Shown here piece by piece: positions 16,377-24,767 of a stretch of DNA of 64,000 nucleotides; position 1 is the stretch's first letter; every line of letters starts with the position of its first letter. Below the pieces are notes generated by a model. That model did not search any database. It saw only the letters and a program-made list of their open reading frames with translations, and had not been told where the DNA came from. The stretch is from NCBI RefSeq assembly GCF_016859125.1, contig NZ_CP069338.1, forward strand, positions 11,659,501 through 11,723,500, in the 5' to 3' direction. The DNA is from Archangium violaceum. GTDB lineage: Bacteria > Myxococcota > Myxococcia > Myxococcales > Myxococcaceae. The translations under genes were made by a program, and so were the position numbers.

Positions 16377-17459
16377 TCAGCCCAGCAGCAGCAGGCCCAT
16401 CCGCACCAGCTTGGCCAGCGTCTTCAGCGTCTCCAGCTCGCGCACCGGGCTGGCCAGGACGAGCGTCGACACGTCCCAGGTGCCATTGACGAGCCCCGCC
16501 ACCTGCCGCTCCTCGGGCTTGAGCAGCGACTGGGCGTCCGGATCCGGCCGCAGAACCGGCACCGCCAGCGGCGGCAGCTCCGTGTAGAGCGCCGCCATGT
16601 GCTCGCTCTGCACCATCCGCGCGAACTCGCGCACCCGCCGCTCCGTGGGATCGCTCGCCAGCAGCGACGAGCACACCAGCTCCGCCGCGTCGTACTGCCC
16701 CTCGCGCACCAGCACCGCGCCCTTCTCCAGCATGTCCGTCACCGGATCCACCACCACCTCCGGTGCCCCCTCCACCTCCACCTGTTTGGCGCGCAGCAAC
16801 TCGAAGACACGGCGCGTGATGGAGGAGCGCGACAGGCCCAGCGACAGCCGCAGCCGCCCCAGGTTCTGCCCTCCCGCGCACATGGACAGCAGGATGCGGT
16901 GCATCAGCGGCTGGCGCGGGCTCGGCTGCACGCGGGCCCGCACCGTCAGAGCATCCCCCGGCAACACCCGGTCCACGTCCGCCTGCTCATCCACCCACCG
17001 CAGCGACTCGAAGAGCAGCTCCCGGAGGCTCATCTCGCAGGGTGCCCACTCCTCGTTCGAGCGATCCAGGTCCTCCGTCCAGTGGAAGGCTCCATGGCCT
17101 CCGCGCGTCTGGTCCACCATGGAGCCGAACATCTCCTCGCGAACCAGCTCACGCACCAGCTTCGGGTCCACCTTGCGGGCCCGGAGGACGGCGTCCACGT
17201 CCTCGCCCCCCGGAGGCAGCGCCTTGAGGGCCGCCAGCACCGCCGAGCCATCCGCCAGCTTCGCCAGGGACAGCACCCGGGCCACACGCCCCCAGAGCCC
17301 CTCGTGGGCCACCGCCAGCACCTGGCCCGAGAGCAGGAAGAGCTTCCGCTCGCCTCCTTCCCAGGAAAGGAGCTGGAGCGTTCCCGTCTTCCGGGAGCTA
17401 TCCAACCACTGGAGCAATTCGGGAAGGGGGAAGCTGGAGAAATCGCCGTGGAGGGCCAT
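16377..17459 (-). CDS. DUF4388 (PATAN) domain protein
   Basis: 360 residues. The N-terminus MALHGDFSSFPLPELLQWLDSSRKTGTLQL is the classic DUF4388/PATAN opening seen on many myxobacterial regulators; the strand GGERKLFLLSGQVLAVAHEG completes the domain (~1-90). A second, helical region follows, including a winged-helix-like stretch (LRLSLGLSRSSITRRVFELLRAKQVEV, ~225-255) and a TPR-like tail. No DNA-binding or enzymatic role is proven. It shares a 33-bp gap with the divergent metalloenzyme gene, so their promoters must overlap. Confidence 0.82.
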   Translation of the reverse strand: MALHGDFSSFPLPELLQWLDSSRKTGTLQLLSWEGGERKLFLLSGQVLAVAHEGLWGRVARVLSLAKLADGSAVLAALKALPPGGEDVDAVLRARKVDPKLVRELVREEMFGSMVDQTRGGHGAFHWTEDLDRSNEEWAPCEMSLRELLFESLRWVDEQADVDRVLPGDALTVRARVQPSPRQPLMHRILLSMCAGGQNLGRLRLSLGLSRSSITRRVFELLRAKQVEVEGAPEVVVDPVTDMLEKGAVLVREGQYDAAELVCSSLLASDPTERRVREFARMVQSEHMAALYTELPPLAVPVLRPDPDAQSLLKPEERQVAGLVNGTWDVSTLVLASPVRELETLKTLAKLVRMGLLLLG

Positions 17460-17492
17460 GAGTGTCTTGCGGTGAGGATACAGTCGGACACC

Positions 17493-18428
17493 ATGCGCGT
17501 CGCGATCCTCTTCATCGACGGTGTCGGCATCGGACGAAACGAGCCGGAGCACAATCCGCTCGCGGGCCGCGACTACCTCCTGTCCCACTTCCAGGACGCG
17601 CCCGCCCGCCCGCTCCCCGAGGGAGGCTTGTGCTTCCCGGTGGACCCCACCTTCGGCGTCACCGGGCGCCCGCAGTCCGCCTCCAATCAGACGGCCATCC
17701 TCACCGGCCAGCCCGCCCCCGTCCTCATCGGCCGGCACGTGCTGGGCTACCCGGACGCGCCTCTGCGCGAGCTCCTCGCGCGCCACTCCATCATCAAGCG
17801 CCTGGTGGCCGCGGGCCGCCGCGCCACCTTCGCCAACAGCTACCCCGTGGCCTACCTGGACGCGCTGAAGCTGAACCGGCGCCCCTCCACCTGCGCCCCC
17901 GAGTTCACCCTCACCCCGGCCGCCCTGCGGCGCCTGAAGCCCTCCGCCACCACGCTGGCCTTCGCCGCCGGCGACGTCCCCCTGCGCACGCTGGCGGACG
18001 CCCGGGCCGGAGAGGGCCTCACCCATGACATCACCGGGGCGAGGGCGCGGGCCCGGAGCCTGTCCGCCCCCCAGCGCACCCCGGCCGAGGCCGCCGAGGT
18101 CTTCTGGCGGGTGGCCAGCGAGGCGGACTTCACCTTCTTCGAGCACTACCTGGCGGACGAGGCCGGGCACGCCCGGGACTTCGCCGCCGCCCACGAGGCC
18201 CTGGAGATCTTCGACGCCTTCGCCCGGGCCGTCATCGCCTCCCGGCCGGCCGAGGCCCGGGTGCTCATCTGCAGCGACCATGGGAACGTGGAAGATCTGA
18301 CGACCCGTTCACACACCCTCAACCCCGTCCCCGTGCTCTACTTCGGTCCGCCAGCGCCTGGATTGGAGTCCCTGGCCACCGTGGCGGACGTGGGCCGCAC
18401 CGTGTTGCACTGGTTGAACGTGGAATGA
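17493..18428 (+). CDS. Alkaline-phosphatase-superfamily metalloenzyme (PGM/phosphopentomutase-like)
   Basis: 311 residues. N-terminal FIDGVGIGRNEPEHNPL supplies the first metal Asp. ASNQTAILTGQP carries the likely nucleophile Ser/Thr region typical of iPGM-type phosphate-transfer enzymes, and ICSDHGNVED near the C-terminus gives the Asp-His metal ligands. The fold group includes phosphoglycerate mutase and phosphopentomutase; the substrate is unknown. Its stop overlaps the start of the peptidase-MA lipoprotein (ATGA at 18425), so the two are probably a unit. Confidence 0.82.
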   Translation: MRVAILFIDGVGIGRNEPEHNPLAGRDYLLSHFQDAPARPLPEGGLCFPVDPTFGVTGRPQSASNQTAILTGQPAPVLIGRHVLGYPDAPLRELLARHSIIKRLVAAGRRATFANSYPVAYLDALKLNRRPSTCAPEFTLTPAALRRLKPSATTLAFAAGDVPLRTLADARAGEGLTHDITGARARARSLSAPQRTPAEAAEVFWRVASEADFTFFEHYLADEAGHARDFAAAHEALEIFDAFARAVIASRPAEARVLICSDHGNVEDLTTRSHTLNPVPVLYFGPPAPGLESLATVADVGRTVLHWLNVE

Positions 18429-19291
18429 GGGTGGAGATGCGCAAGGGCAGTGGGCTGGGAGCAGCGGGACGCGTGGCCGTGGCGGTGCTGACGCTCCTGG
18501 TGGGGTGCGCCGCGCCCAGGATGGCGACACTCGAGGCATCGATGGAGAGCCCCTCCGGCCTGTTCCGCATCGAATACGCCCCCGAGGACGCCCGGGATGC
18601 CGCCCGCCTCCAGCGGGCCGTGGACGAGGCCCTGCCCCGGCTGGAGCGCTGGGGCCAACTGCGGGAGACCGTCACCATCAAGGTGATGCCCGATCACCAG
18701 GCGCTGGAGCATGCCGTCCGGCAACACGGCCTCGACTGGCTGCGCGCCTGGAGCCGCTACGACGACATGTTCGTCCAGGCGCCCGCCACCTGGGGACTGG
18801 CCGGGGCGACCCAGGCTCAAATCAACGAGCTGATGCTCCACGAGCTCACCCACAGCCTGATGTACCAGCTCGCGTCGGACCGGTTCGGCTGGTCGCGCAA
18901 GCGGATTCCCCTCTGGTTCCGCGAGGGCATGGCCTCGTTCACCGCGGAGCAGTCGTACCGGTGGGTGACCCTGGAGGAGATCGCCCGGTACCTGGAGCGC
19001 TTCCCCGGGAGCGATCCGGTACAAAAACCGGACGACCTGTACCGGGCCGATTCGAACCTCGTGTACGGGGTGGCGCACCATGCCTTCTCGTTCCTGGTGG
19101 GACGCTACGGGGAGGAGGCCGTGCGCGCGCTGCTGGGCGAGATGAAGGGCGGAAAGGACTTCCCGGAGGCCTTCGAGAGCGCCATCGGGCTGACCGCGGA
19201 GGCCTTCACGCGCGACTTCACCCGCTATGTGCGCTGGCGTGGCTTCCGCAGCGGGCGGGCCCTGCAGCGCGTCACCGAGCCCCAGAACTGA
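18425..19291 (+). CDS. Peptidase-MA-like metallohydrolase lipoprotein
   Basis: 288 residues from ATG 18425 (ATGA overlap); ATG 18437, with GGTGGAG just before it, is an alternative four codons in. The N-terminus has a hydrophobic stretch ending LTLLVGCA, a lipobox. The zinc motif HELTH (in LMLHELTHSLMYQL) and the downstream WFREGMASF are standard for the peptidase-MA-like/gluzincin group. Expected location is membrane-anchored in the envelope. Substrate unknown. It ends 35 bp before the operator array of the next gene. Confidence 0.86.
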   Translation: MRVEMRKGSGLGAAGRVAVAVLTLLVGCAAPRMATLEASMESPSGLFRIEYAPEDARDAARLQRAVDEALPRLERWGQLRETVTIKVMPDHQALEHAVRQHGLDWLRAWSRYDDMFVQAPATWGLAGATQAQINELMLHELTHSLMYQLASDRFGWSRKRIPLWFREGMASFTAEQSYRWVTLEEIARYLERFPGSDPVQKPDDLYRADSNLVYGVAHHAFSFLVGRYGEEAVRALLGEMKGGKDFPEAFESAIGLTAEAFTRDFTRYVRWRGFRSGRALQRVTEPQN

Positions 19292-19325
19292 GCCCCACCG
19301 GCCCCTTTCGTTCGTTCAGAAAACT

Positions 19326-19403
19326 CCGAATGTCATCCGGCCCGGGTTGAATCACATTCGGTGCGTACCGAATATCATTCGGCCGATTCCGAATGTGATT
19401 CGA
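19326..19403. promoter_or_regulatory. Array of four 15-bp operators phased at exactly 21 bp
   Basis: Four imperfect palindromes of consensus CCGAAT-NNN-ATTCGG start at 19326, 19347, 19368 and 19389: CCGAATGTCATCCGG, TTGAATCACATTCGG, CCGAATATCATTCGG and CCGAATGTGATTCGA. Each is separated by 6 bp, so centres are 21 bp apart, two helical turns, putting all sites on one DNA face. The last ends 13 bp before the regulator's ATG and abuts its ribosome site. Binding by that regulator is inferred. Confidence 0.85.
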
Positions 19404-19416
19404 AGGGAGCTGGACG

Positions 19417-19911
19417 ATGCGCACCCTGCCCCAGGTGATGGAGTCCCTGAGCGGGTTCATCCACCAGCTCGGTGTGCCGCCCATCGCGGGCCGCATGGTG
19501 GCGTGGCTGGCGCTGTCGGAGTCCGGCTGTGACTCGCTGGACGCGATGGCCCGGGGACTCGGTGCCAGCAAGGCCTCGGTGAGCAGCATGGCCCGGTTGC
19601 TCGCGGAGCGCGGCTTCGTGGAGCGGGTGCCGGTGTTGGATCGGCGCGACAGCTACCGCCTCCGGGAGGATGCCTGGGAGAACCTCCTGCGCACCCGCCT
19701 CCACGCGCTCGCCAGCGTGAAGGGCCTGGTCGAGGAGGGCCTCTGGCTGCTCGGCGAAGGTGAGCACCCCGCCCGCGCCCGCCTCGAGGCCCTGAGGGAC
19801 CTCAGCGAGTCCTGTGCCCTGCTCGAGCGCGACCTGTCGTCGCTGCTCACCCGCCTGCGCGAAGCCGGGGCCGACACCCGCTCCCGCCGCAAGCCGGCTC
19901 CCCGGCACTGA
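19417..19911 (+). CDS. GbsR/MarR-family transcriptional regulator
   Basis: 164 residues. The winged helix is clear: GRMVAWLALSE, then the helix-turn-helix LDAMARGLGASKASVSSMARLLAERGFVERV and a wing with DRRDSYRL. The C-terminal helices (LRDLSESCALLERDLSSLLTRL) should form the dimer interface, as in GbsR-type regulators. The AGGGAG site precedes ATG 19417. Four phased palindromes directly upstream strongly suggest cooperative autoregulation. The effector is unknown. No matching site was noticed before the next gene, so the regulon beyond itself cannot be named here. Confidence 0.88.
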   Translation: MRTLPQVMESLSGFIHQLGVPPIAGRMVAWLALSESGCDSLDAMARGLGASKASVSSMARLLAERGFVERVPVLDRRDSYRLREDAWENLLRTRLHALASVKGLVEEGLWLLGEGEHPARARLEALRDLSESCALLERDLSSLLTRLREAGADTRSRRKPAPRH

Positions 19912-20088
19912 TCGCCCCACACGGAGCGTGGAAGCCGGCCCGCCTCCTCGCAGGGCTACCCAGCACCTCCTGGGAGCGATACCCCACCCCATTGGCCCAC
20001 CGGCCCGCTTTTCTGTTAGACAGGTGTGGACCATCCCCACCCAGGTGCGCTACCCCCCTGCTCACCGGGAGTGTGAGGAGACTGCACG

Positions 20089-20931
20089 ATGAAGCTGCGT
20101 ACGCTGGGCCTGACGGTGCTCGGAGCCGTGGGGCTCACCGCCCTGACGGCCTGCAAGAAGGACGAGGCCGCCGCTCCCGCTCCCGCTCCCGCGCAAGCCC
20201 CGGCCCCGGCCACCGTGAAGGCCGCGCCGCTGCCCGCCGACACGCCCCTTCCCCAGGAACAGGAGGAAGCCGCCCAGGCCCCCCAGGGCGGCGGTGGCGT
20301 CCGCGGGTTCGTGACCTTCAAGGGAACGCCTCCCGCCCCCTCCCCCATCACCCCGGGCACGGATCCCAACTGTGACGGCATGGACTTGGTGGATCAGCCC
20401 GTCCAGGTGAAGGACGGCAAGCTCGCCAACGTCCTGGTGCGCGTACAGGGCAACGTGCCCGGCCAGCCCACGACGCCGCCGAGCACCCTGGTGGTGGTGG
20501 ACCAGAACCGGTGCACCTACCTGCCGCGCGTGCAAGGTGCCGTCATCGGCCAGCCGCTCGTGCTGATGAACAGCGACAGCACCCTCCACAACGTGCGGGG
20601 CATGGCCGGGGGCAAGCAGCTCTTCAACGTGACGCAGCCGCCCCTGAAGACGAAGGAGGCCCGGCCTCCCGGGGACGCGGAGATCGTCCGCCTCAAGTGC
20701 GACATCCACCCGTGGATGACCGCCTTCGTGGTGATGAGCCCCCACCCGTACTTCGCCACCTCCGGAGAGGACGGCGCCTTCCATCTCCAGGGCGTGCCGC
20801 CGGGGACGTACACCCTCGAGGCCTGGCACGAGACGCTCGGCACGAAGACGGCCCAGGTGACGGTGAAGGAAGGCCAGGACGCCGAGGTGTCCTTCGAGTT
20901 CACGGCCGCGAAGCAGGCTCGCGCCCGGTAG
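20089..20931 (+). CDS. Cupredoxin-like lipoprotein with carboxypeptidase-regulatory tail
   Basis: 280 residues. The signal ends LTALTAC (lipobox Cys22), followed by an Ala/Pro linker. The middle domain has a full type-1 copper ligand set: His167 in STLHNVRG, then Cys204, His207 and Met210 in KCDIHPWM, the CxxHxxM spacing of azurin/plastocyanin-type proteins. The last ~70 residues (GAFHLQGVPPGTYTLEAWHETLG) form a carboxypeptidase-regulatory-like sandwich. Likely an envelope electron-transfer or copper-binding protein. A 177-bp upstream gap separates it from the regulator gene; control is not evident. Confidence 0.85.
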   Translation: MKLRTLGLTVLGAVGLTALTACKKDEAAAPAPAPAQAPAPATVKAAPLPADTPLPQEQEEAAQAPQGGGGVRGFVTFKGTPPAPSPITPGTDPNCDGMDLVDQPVQVKDGKLANVLVRVQGNVPGQPTTPPSTLVVVDQNRCTYLPRVQGAVIGQPLVLMNSDSTLHNVRGMAGGKQLFNVTQPPLKTKEARPPGDAEIVRLKCDIHPWMTAFVVMSPHPYFATSGEDGAFHLQGVPPGTYTLEAWHETLGTKTAQVTVKEGQDAEVSFEFTAAKQARAR

Positions 20932-20943
20932 CCGAACGCACCA

Positions 20944-20980
20944 CGGGCCCCGAGCGCACCAGGAGGGCACTCGGAGCCCG
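20944..20980. terminator. Bidirectional hairpin between convergent genes
   Basis: CGGGCCCCGAG (20944-20954) pairs with CTCGGAGCCCG (20970-20980) with one mismatch in 11 positions. It lies between the cupredoxin gene (plus) and the BIG2 lipoprotein (minus), whose 3' ends face each other. Confidence 0.5.
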
Positions 20981-21000
20981 GGCAGGTACCGCCGTGCCGC

Positions 21001-21828
21001 CTACTTCTTCTTGATGGTCAGCTTCGCCTCGGTGGCCTTGCTGCCGCCCTCGGCCTTGATGGTGACCGCGCCCGCCTTCACGGCCGTCACCGTGCCGGTG
21101 GCGTCCACGGTGGCGATCTTCTCGTCGCTGGTGGTGTAGGTGAAGGACACGCCCTGGATGGCGGCGCCGTCCGTGCCCTTGGCGACCGCGGCGAGCGTCG
21201 CGCTCTCACCCACCTTCAGGGTGGCGGGCACCGTCTCGAAGGCCACCGCGTCCACGTCCGGCAGCTTCACGGTGACCTCGATGGCCTGCGTCAGCTTGCC
21301 CGAGGTCGCCGTCACCGTCGTGGCGCCCACGGCCTTGGCGATCAGCCGGTTGCCGTCCACCTCCACCACGTTGGCGTCGGCGCTGGTGTACTCCAGCTTC
21401 GCCTCCTTCACGGGCCGGCCGGCGTCATCCTGCACCTCGGCCTCCACCACCGCCTCCGAGCCGAGCCCGGTGAGCGTGAAGGGCGCGCCCTTGACGGTGA
21501 TGGCCGAGGGGATGACCACCTCGACGGGGGCCGTGGCGCTCACCTCGCCGGACTTGATGGAGATGGCGGCCGAGCCACTCTTCACCGCGCTCACCTTGCC
21601 GGTGGCATCCACGGTCGCGACCTTCGCGTCGCTGGTGGTAAACGCGAGCTCCGCCTTCTCCACGGGCTCGCCATCCTTCGTGAGCGCCCGCGCGGACAGG
21701 GCCACCGTCTGGCCCGCCTCGGACAGTTCCACCTTCGCCGGCTTCACCTCGATGCGCTCCACCTTCGCGCAAGCGGAAGCGAGCATGACGACGGACGCGG
21801 CCATCAACGGATTGAACAGCCTCTTCAT
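21001..21828 (-). CDS. Lipoprotein with three bacterial Ig-like (BIG2) domains
   Basis: 275 residues, ATG 21828 with GGGAGG ten bases before. Signal MKRLFNPLMAASVVMLASAC ends in a lipobox Cys20. Three tandem BIG2-type repeats follow, each ending in a KVATVDATGKVSAVKSGSA-like turn (clear in the first and third, diverged in the second as ADANVVEVDGNRLIAKAVG). Such domains act as surface stalks or adhesion modules. The run ends in poly-Lys (TIKKK). No partner gene is coupled to it. Confidence 0.85.
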   Translation of the reverse strand: MKRLFNPLMAASVVMLASACAKVERIEVKPAKVELSEAGQTVALSARALTKDGEPVEKAELAFTTSDAKVATVDATGKVSAVKSGSAAISIKSGEVSATAPVEVVIPSAITVKGAPFTLTGLGSEAVVEAEVQDDAGRPVKEAKLEYTSADANVVEVDGNRLIAKAVGATTVTATSGKLTQAIEVTVKLPDVDAVAFETVPATLKVGESATLAAVAKGTDGAAIQGVSFTYTTSDEKIATVDATGTVTAVKAGAVTIKAEGGSKATEAKLTIKKK

Positions 21829-21885
21829 GATGAATGTGCCTCCCACTCGCCGGGGGGGCGAGCGCAGGGATGTCGGGATGAGGAA

Positions 21886-21899
21886 CTTTGGGTCCAAAG
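21886..21899. promoter_or_regulatory. Palindrome in the BIG2/serine-hydrolase intergenic region
   Basis: CTTTGG-GT-CCAAAG is a perfect 6-bp dyad within the 314-bp divergent gap 21829-22142. It could serve either gene. Apart from this and a C/G-rich tract, nothing else is seen in the gap. Confidence 0.3.
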
Positions 21900-22142
21900 G
21901 ACCTGGGTGGTAAAACCCACCACGCAGCAGCAAGACCCGTTCCATTTCCAACACCCCTCTGAGGGCTCCTGGAGGGTGTGGAAAAAAGGGGCAGCCCACG
22001 CCCTGAGTTGTCCTTTCCTTCCACAGGCGCTCGGACCGGTCGAAATCCGGTTACGGTGGGCGCCGCCAGCGCCGCGCGACATGAATCACCACACCCGAGC
22101 CGAAGAGACCCACACCGGGAACGAGCCCCGGAGGAACGCCCG

Positions 22143-23738
22143 GTGAAGGGGTTGTTGCCGCCGTTGCTCCTACTCGGCCTCACAGTGTGGGCGGCGCCCC
22201 GGGGCGTACCGGTGTGCGAGCGGCCCCACGTCCCGGCATCGGCCGTGGCGGTCCCCTTCGCCGAGGACGTGCAACGGGCGATGGATGCGCTCGTGCGCGC
22301 GGAGCTCGCCCGGGGGCCGCACGTGGGCCTCGCGGTGGGCGTGCGGTGGGGAGAGCGGCGCTGGGTGGGCACCTACGGCTCGCGCGACAAGGCCCGCGGA
22401 CTCCCAGCGACGCCGAGGACCACCTGGCGGATGGCCTCCATCACGAAGACATTCACCGCGGTGGCCGTGATGCAGCTCGTGGAGCGGGGCCGCATCGACC
22501 TGGACGCCGACATCCGCACGCTGGTGCCCTCCTGGCCGGAGAAGCGCTGGCCGGTGACGGTGCGGCAACTGCTCGGGCACCTGGGTGGCGTGACGAACTA
22601 CGGCCGCTTCGGCCCGAGCCATGACACCGGCCCGCTCGACACCGCGGGCTCGCTCGCCCTCGTCGCGGGCTACGAGTTGGAGGCCGAGCCCGGCACCCGG
22701 TTCATCTACAGCACCTGGGCCTACAACCTGCTCGGCGCCGCCATCGAGGCCGTCTCGGGGCGGAGCTATGGGGAGTACCTCCGGGAGCACGTCTTCGCTC
22801 CCGCCGGAATGGAGCACGCGGCACTGGACGATCGCCGCACACGTGACGGGCACCACGCCGTGGGCTACCGCCTCCGGGACGGGCAGCTCGTGCCCTCCAA
22901 GGTCGTCGACGTCTCCGGCCGCTTCGCTGGCGGAGGCACCCGCGCGTCCATCGAGGATCTGCTCGACTACGGAGGAGCGCTGCTCGACTACCGGCTGGTG
23001 TCTCGCGCGAGCACGGGGCTGATGCAGACCTCGATGAGCACCCGCGATGGGCGGCTCACCGACTACGGCATGGGTTTCGCGACCTGGCCGCTCCGGGGCC
23101 ACTACGTGGTGGCCCACGCGGGGGCCCAGCCGGAGACGTCGACGCTGCTCCTGCTGCTCCCCGGGGAGGACGTGGCCATCGCGCTCGCGAGCAACGTGGA
23201 GGGACAGGCCGCCTCGCTGCGGCGCATCGCCTACGGCATCATCGCGCTGCTGCTCGAGGACGAGGGCTCCCGGCTGAACGCGCGCCGTCAGGACGCGGTG
23301 GACGCGGTGGTGAACGAGGGGCTGGGACGTGTCTTCGGCTACGGGCTCGCGTACCACCTGTGGGCCACGCGAGGTCCTGGGAAACTGCCCGGAACGGGTG
23401 GGCTCCCCGAGGCCTTCGAGCAGGTGACGCGGCTGCTCGATCGGACCGCCATCGCGCGCGATCCGAAGGCCACGCGCGAGCGCATCCTCACCGCCCACGG
23501 GCCGAGCGAGGACTGGCTCTTCATCCGCGTGGGTGCCCAGATGGCCCGGACGATGGAGGAGGCCCTGGGCCCCGAGCGGCTGCGGAGCTATCCGGCCCGG
23601 GGACCGCTCGCGTTCTTCAACGACTACCTGGCCGTCTGCGAGACACGGAACTGCCCGGAGCCGTTCCGCTTCAACGAGGTGCTGCGCGCGGACCTGCGCC
23701 GGTTCACCGCGGGGAACATCGAGCCGTCCCAACACTGA
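22143..23738 (+). CDS. Exported serine hydrolase, beta-lactamase/LACTB fold, with C-terminal extension
   Basis: 531 residues; GTG 22143 is chosen because GGAGG (22130-22134) lies eight bases upstream and a signal peptide follows (LLPPLLLLGLTVWAAP). The class-C beta-lactamase/DD-peptidase motifs are present: SITK (Ser99-Lys102), a YST triad at 189-191 in place of Tyr-x-Asn as in LACTB-like proteins, and a later HAGA motif. The domain ends near residue 390; the remaining ~140 residues are a helical tail of unknown use. Could act on wall peptides, esters or D-amino acid peptides. Confidence 0.85.
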   Translation: MKGLLPPLLLLGLTVWAAPRGVPVCERPHVPASAVAVPFAEDVQRAMDALVRAELARGPHVGLAVGVRWGERRWVGTYGSRDKARGLPATPRTTWRMASITKTFTAVAVMQLVERGRIDLDADIRTLVPSWPEKRWPVTVRQLLGHLGGVTNYGRFGPSHDTGPLDTAGSLALVAGYELEAEPGTRFIYSTWAYNLLGAAIEAVSGRSYGEYLREHVFAPAGMEHAALDDRRTRDGHHAVGYRLRDGQLVPSKVVDVSGRFAGGGTRASIEDLLDYGGALLDYRLVSRASTGLMQTSMSTRDGRLTDYGMGFATWPLRGHYVVAHAGAQPETSTLLLLLPGEDVAIALASNVEGQAASLRRIAYGIIALLLEDEGSRLNARRQDAVDAVVNEGLGRVFGYGLAYHLWATRGPGKLPGTGGLPEAFEQVTRLLDRTAIARDPKATRERILTAHGPSEDWLFIRVGAQMARTMEEALGPERLRSYPARGPLAFFNDYLAVCETRNCPEPFRFNEVLRADLRRFTAGNIEPSQH

Positions 23739-23828
23739 CCACCGGAAGATCCGCCGATTCCGCACGACAACCCGCCCTGCCGCCACGGTGTGCCCGCGTT
23801 TATCCGTTGAGCACCGGAGGACGAAAAG

Positions 23829-24758
23829 GTGACGGATTCGAAGCGGAAGGACGTGGTGATCATCGGTGGTGGCCCGGCGGGCCTGAACGCGGCGCTGGTG
23901 CTCGGGCGCGCCCGGAAGAAGGTTCTCCTCTGCGACGGGGGAACCCGCCGGAACCTCATGGCGGAGCAGCTCCATGGCTTCGTCACCCGCGATGGGACGC
24001 CCCCGATGGAGTTCCGGCGAATCGCCCGTGAGCAGCTCCAGCCCTACGGAGGAGTCGAGGTCCGTGACGTGGCGATCTCCTCCGTGGAGCGCATCGCCTC
24101 GGGCTTCCGGGTCGTCCTCGCGGGAGGTGACGTGGTGGAGTGCCGCCGTGTGCTGCTCACGACGGGCCTGGTCGATGAGCTCCCGGACCTGCCCGGCTAT
24201 CGCGAGCTGTGGGGCAGGAGCATCTTCGCGTGCCCGTACTGCCATGGCTGGGAGGTCCGCGATCGGGCGTTCGGGGTGCTCGCGACGAGTGCAATGCTCC
24301 TCGACTTCAGCCTGTTCCTCACGGGTTGGTCACGGGACGTGGTCGCCTTCACCCAGGGAAGCCTGGAGGTGCCCGCCGAGCAGCGCCAGCGGCTCGAGCG
24401 CGCCGGCGTCCGGCTCGAGCCCCGGAGGATCCGCCGACTCGTTCCCCACGGGGACCACCTCGAAGCGGTGGAGTTGGAGGATGGAACCCGGCTGTCCCGC
24501 GAGGTGCTCTTCGCCCATCCGCACCAGCGCCAGACGGAGCTGGTCCAGCGGCTCGGCCTCGCCCTCGATGAGCAGGGCTTCGTCCGCATCAACGAGCACA
24601 TGGAGACCTCCACTCCAGGAATCCACGCGGCGGGCGACCTCACGACCCGCCTCCAGTCAGCGATCGTCGCGGCGTCGGCGGGGTTCCAGGCCGCGGCGAT
24701 GCTCAACCATGCCCTCAACCTGGAGAACGCGAGCGCGGGATTTCCGTCCGAAGGTTGA
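23829..24758 (+). CDS. Thioredoxin-reductase-like NAD(P)/FAD oxidoreductase
   Basis: 309 residues, GTG start with GGAGG at 23817-23821. FAD motif VVIIGGGPAGLNAALVLGRA at the N-terminus, redox pair in FACPYCHGWEVRD (C-P-Y-C at the position of the CxxC of thioredoxin reductase), and the C-terminal GIHAAGDLTTRLQSAIVAASAG FAD motif. The second nucleotide-binding domain is weak: where a GxGxxG is expected the sequence reads VLATSAMLLDFSLFLTG, so NADPH binding is doubtful. Ten bases separate it from the AraC-type regulator gene. Confidence 0.85.
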   Translation: MTDSKRKDVVIIGGGPAGLNAALVLGRARKKVLLCDGGTRRNLMAEQLHGFVTRDGTPPMEFRRIAREQLQPYGGVEVRDVAISSVERIASGFRVVLAGGDVVECRRVLLTTGLVDELPDLPGYRELWGRSIFACPYCHGWEVRDRAFGVLATSAMLLDFSLFLTGWSRDVVAFTQGSLEVPAEQRQRLERAGVRLEPRRIRRLVPHGDHLEAVELEDGTRLSREVLFAHPHQRQTELVQRLGLALDEQGFVRINEHMETSTPGIHAAGDLTTRLQSAIVAASAGFQAAAMLNHALNLENASAGFPSEG

Positions 24759-24767
24759 GCCCCTGCC

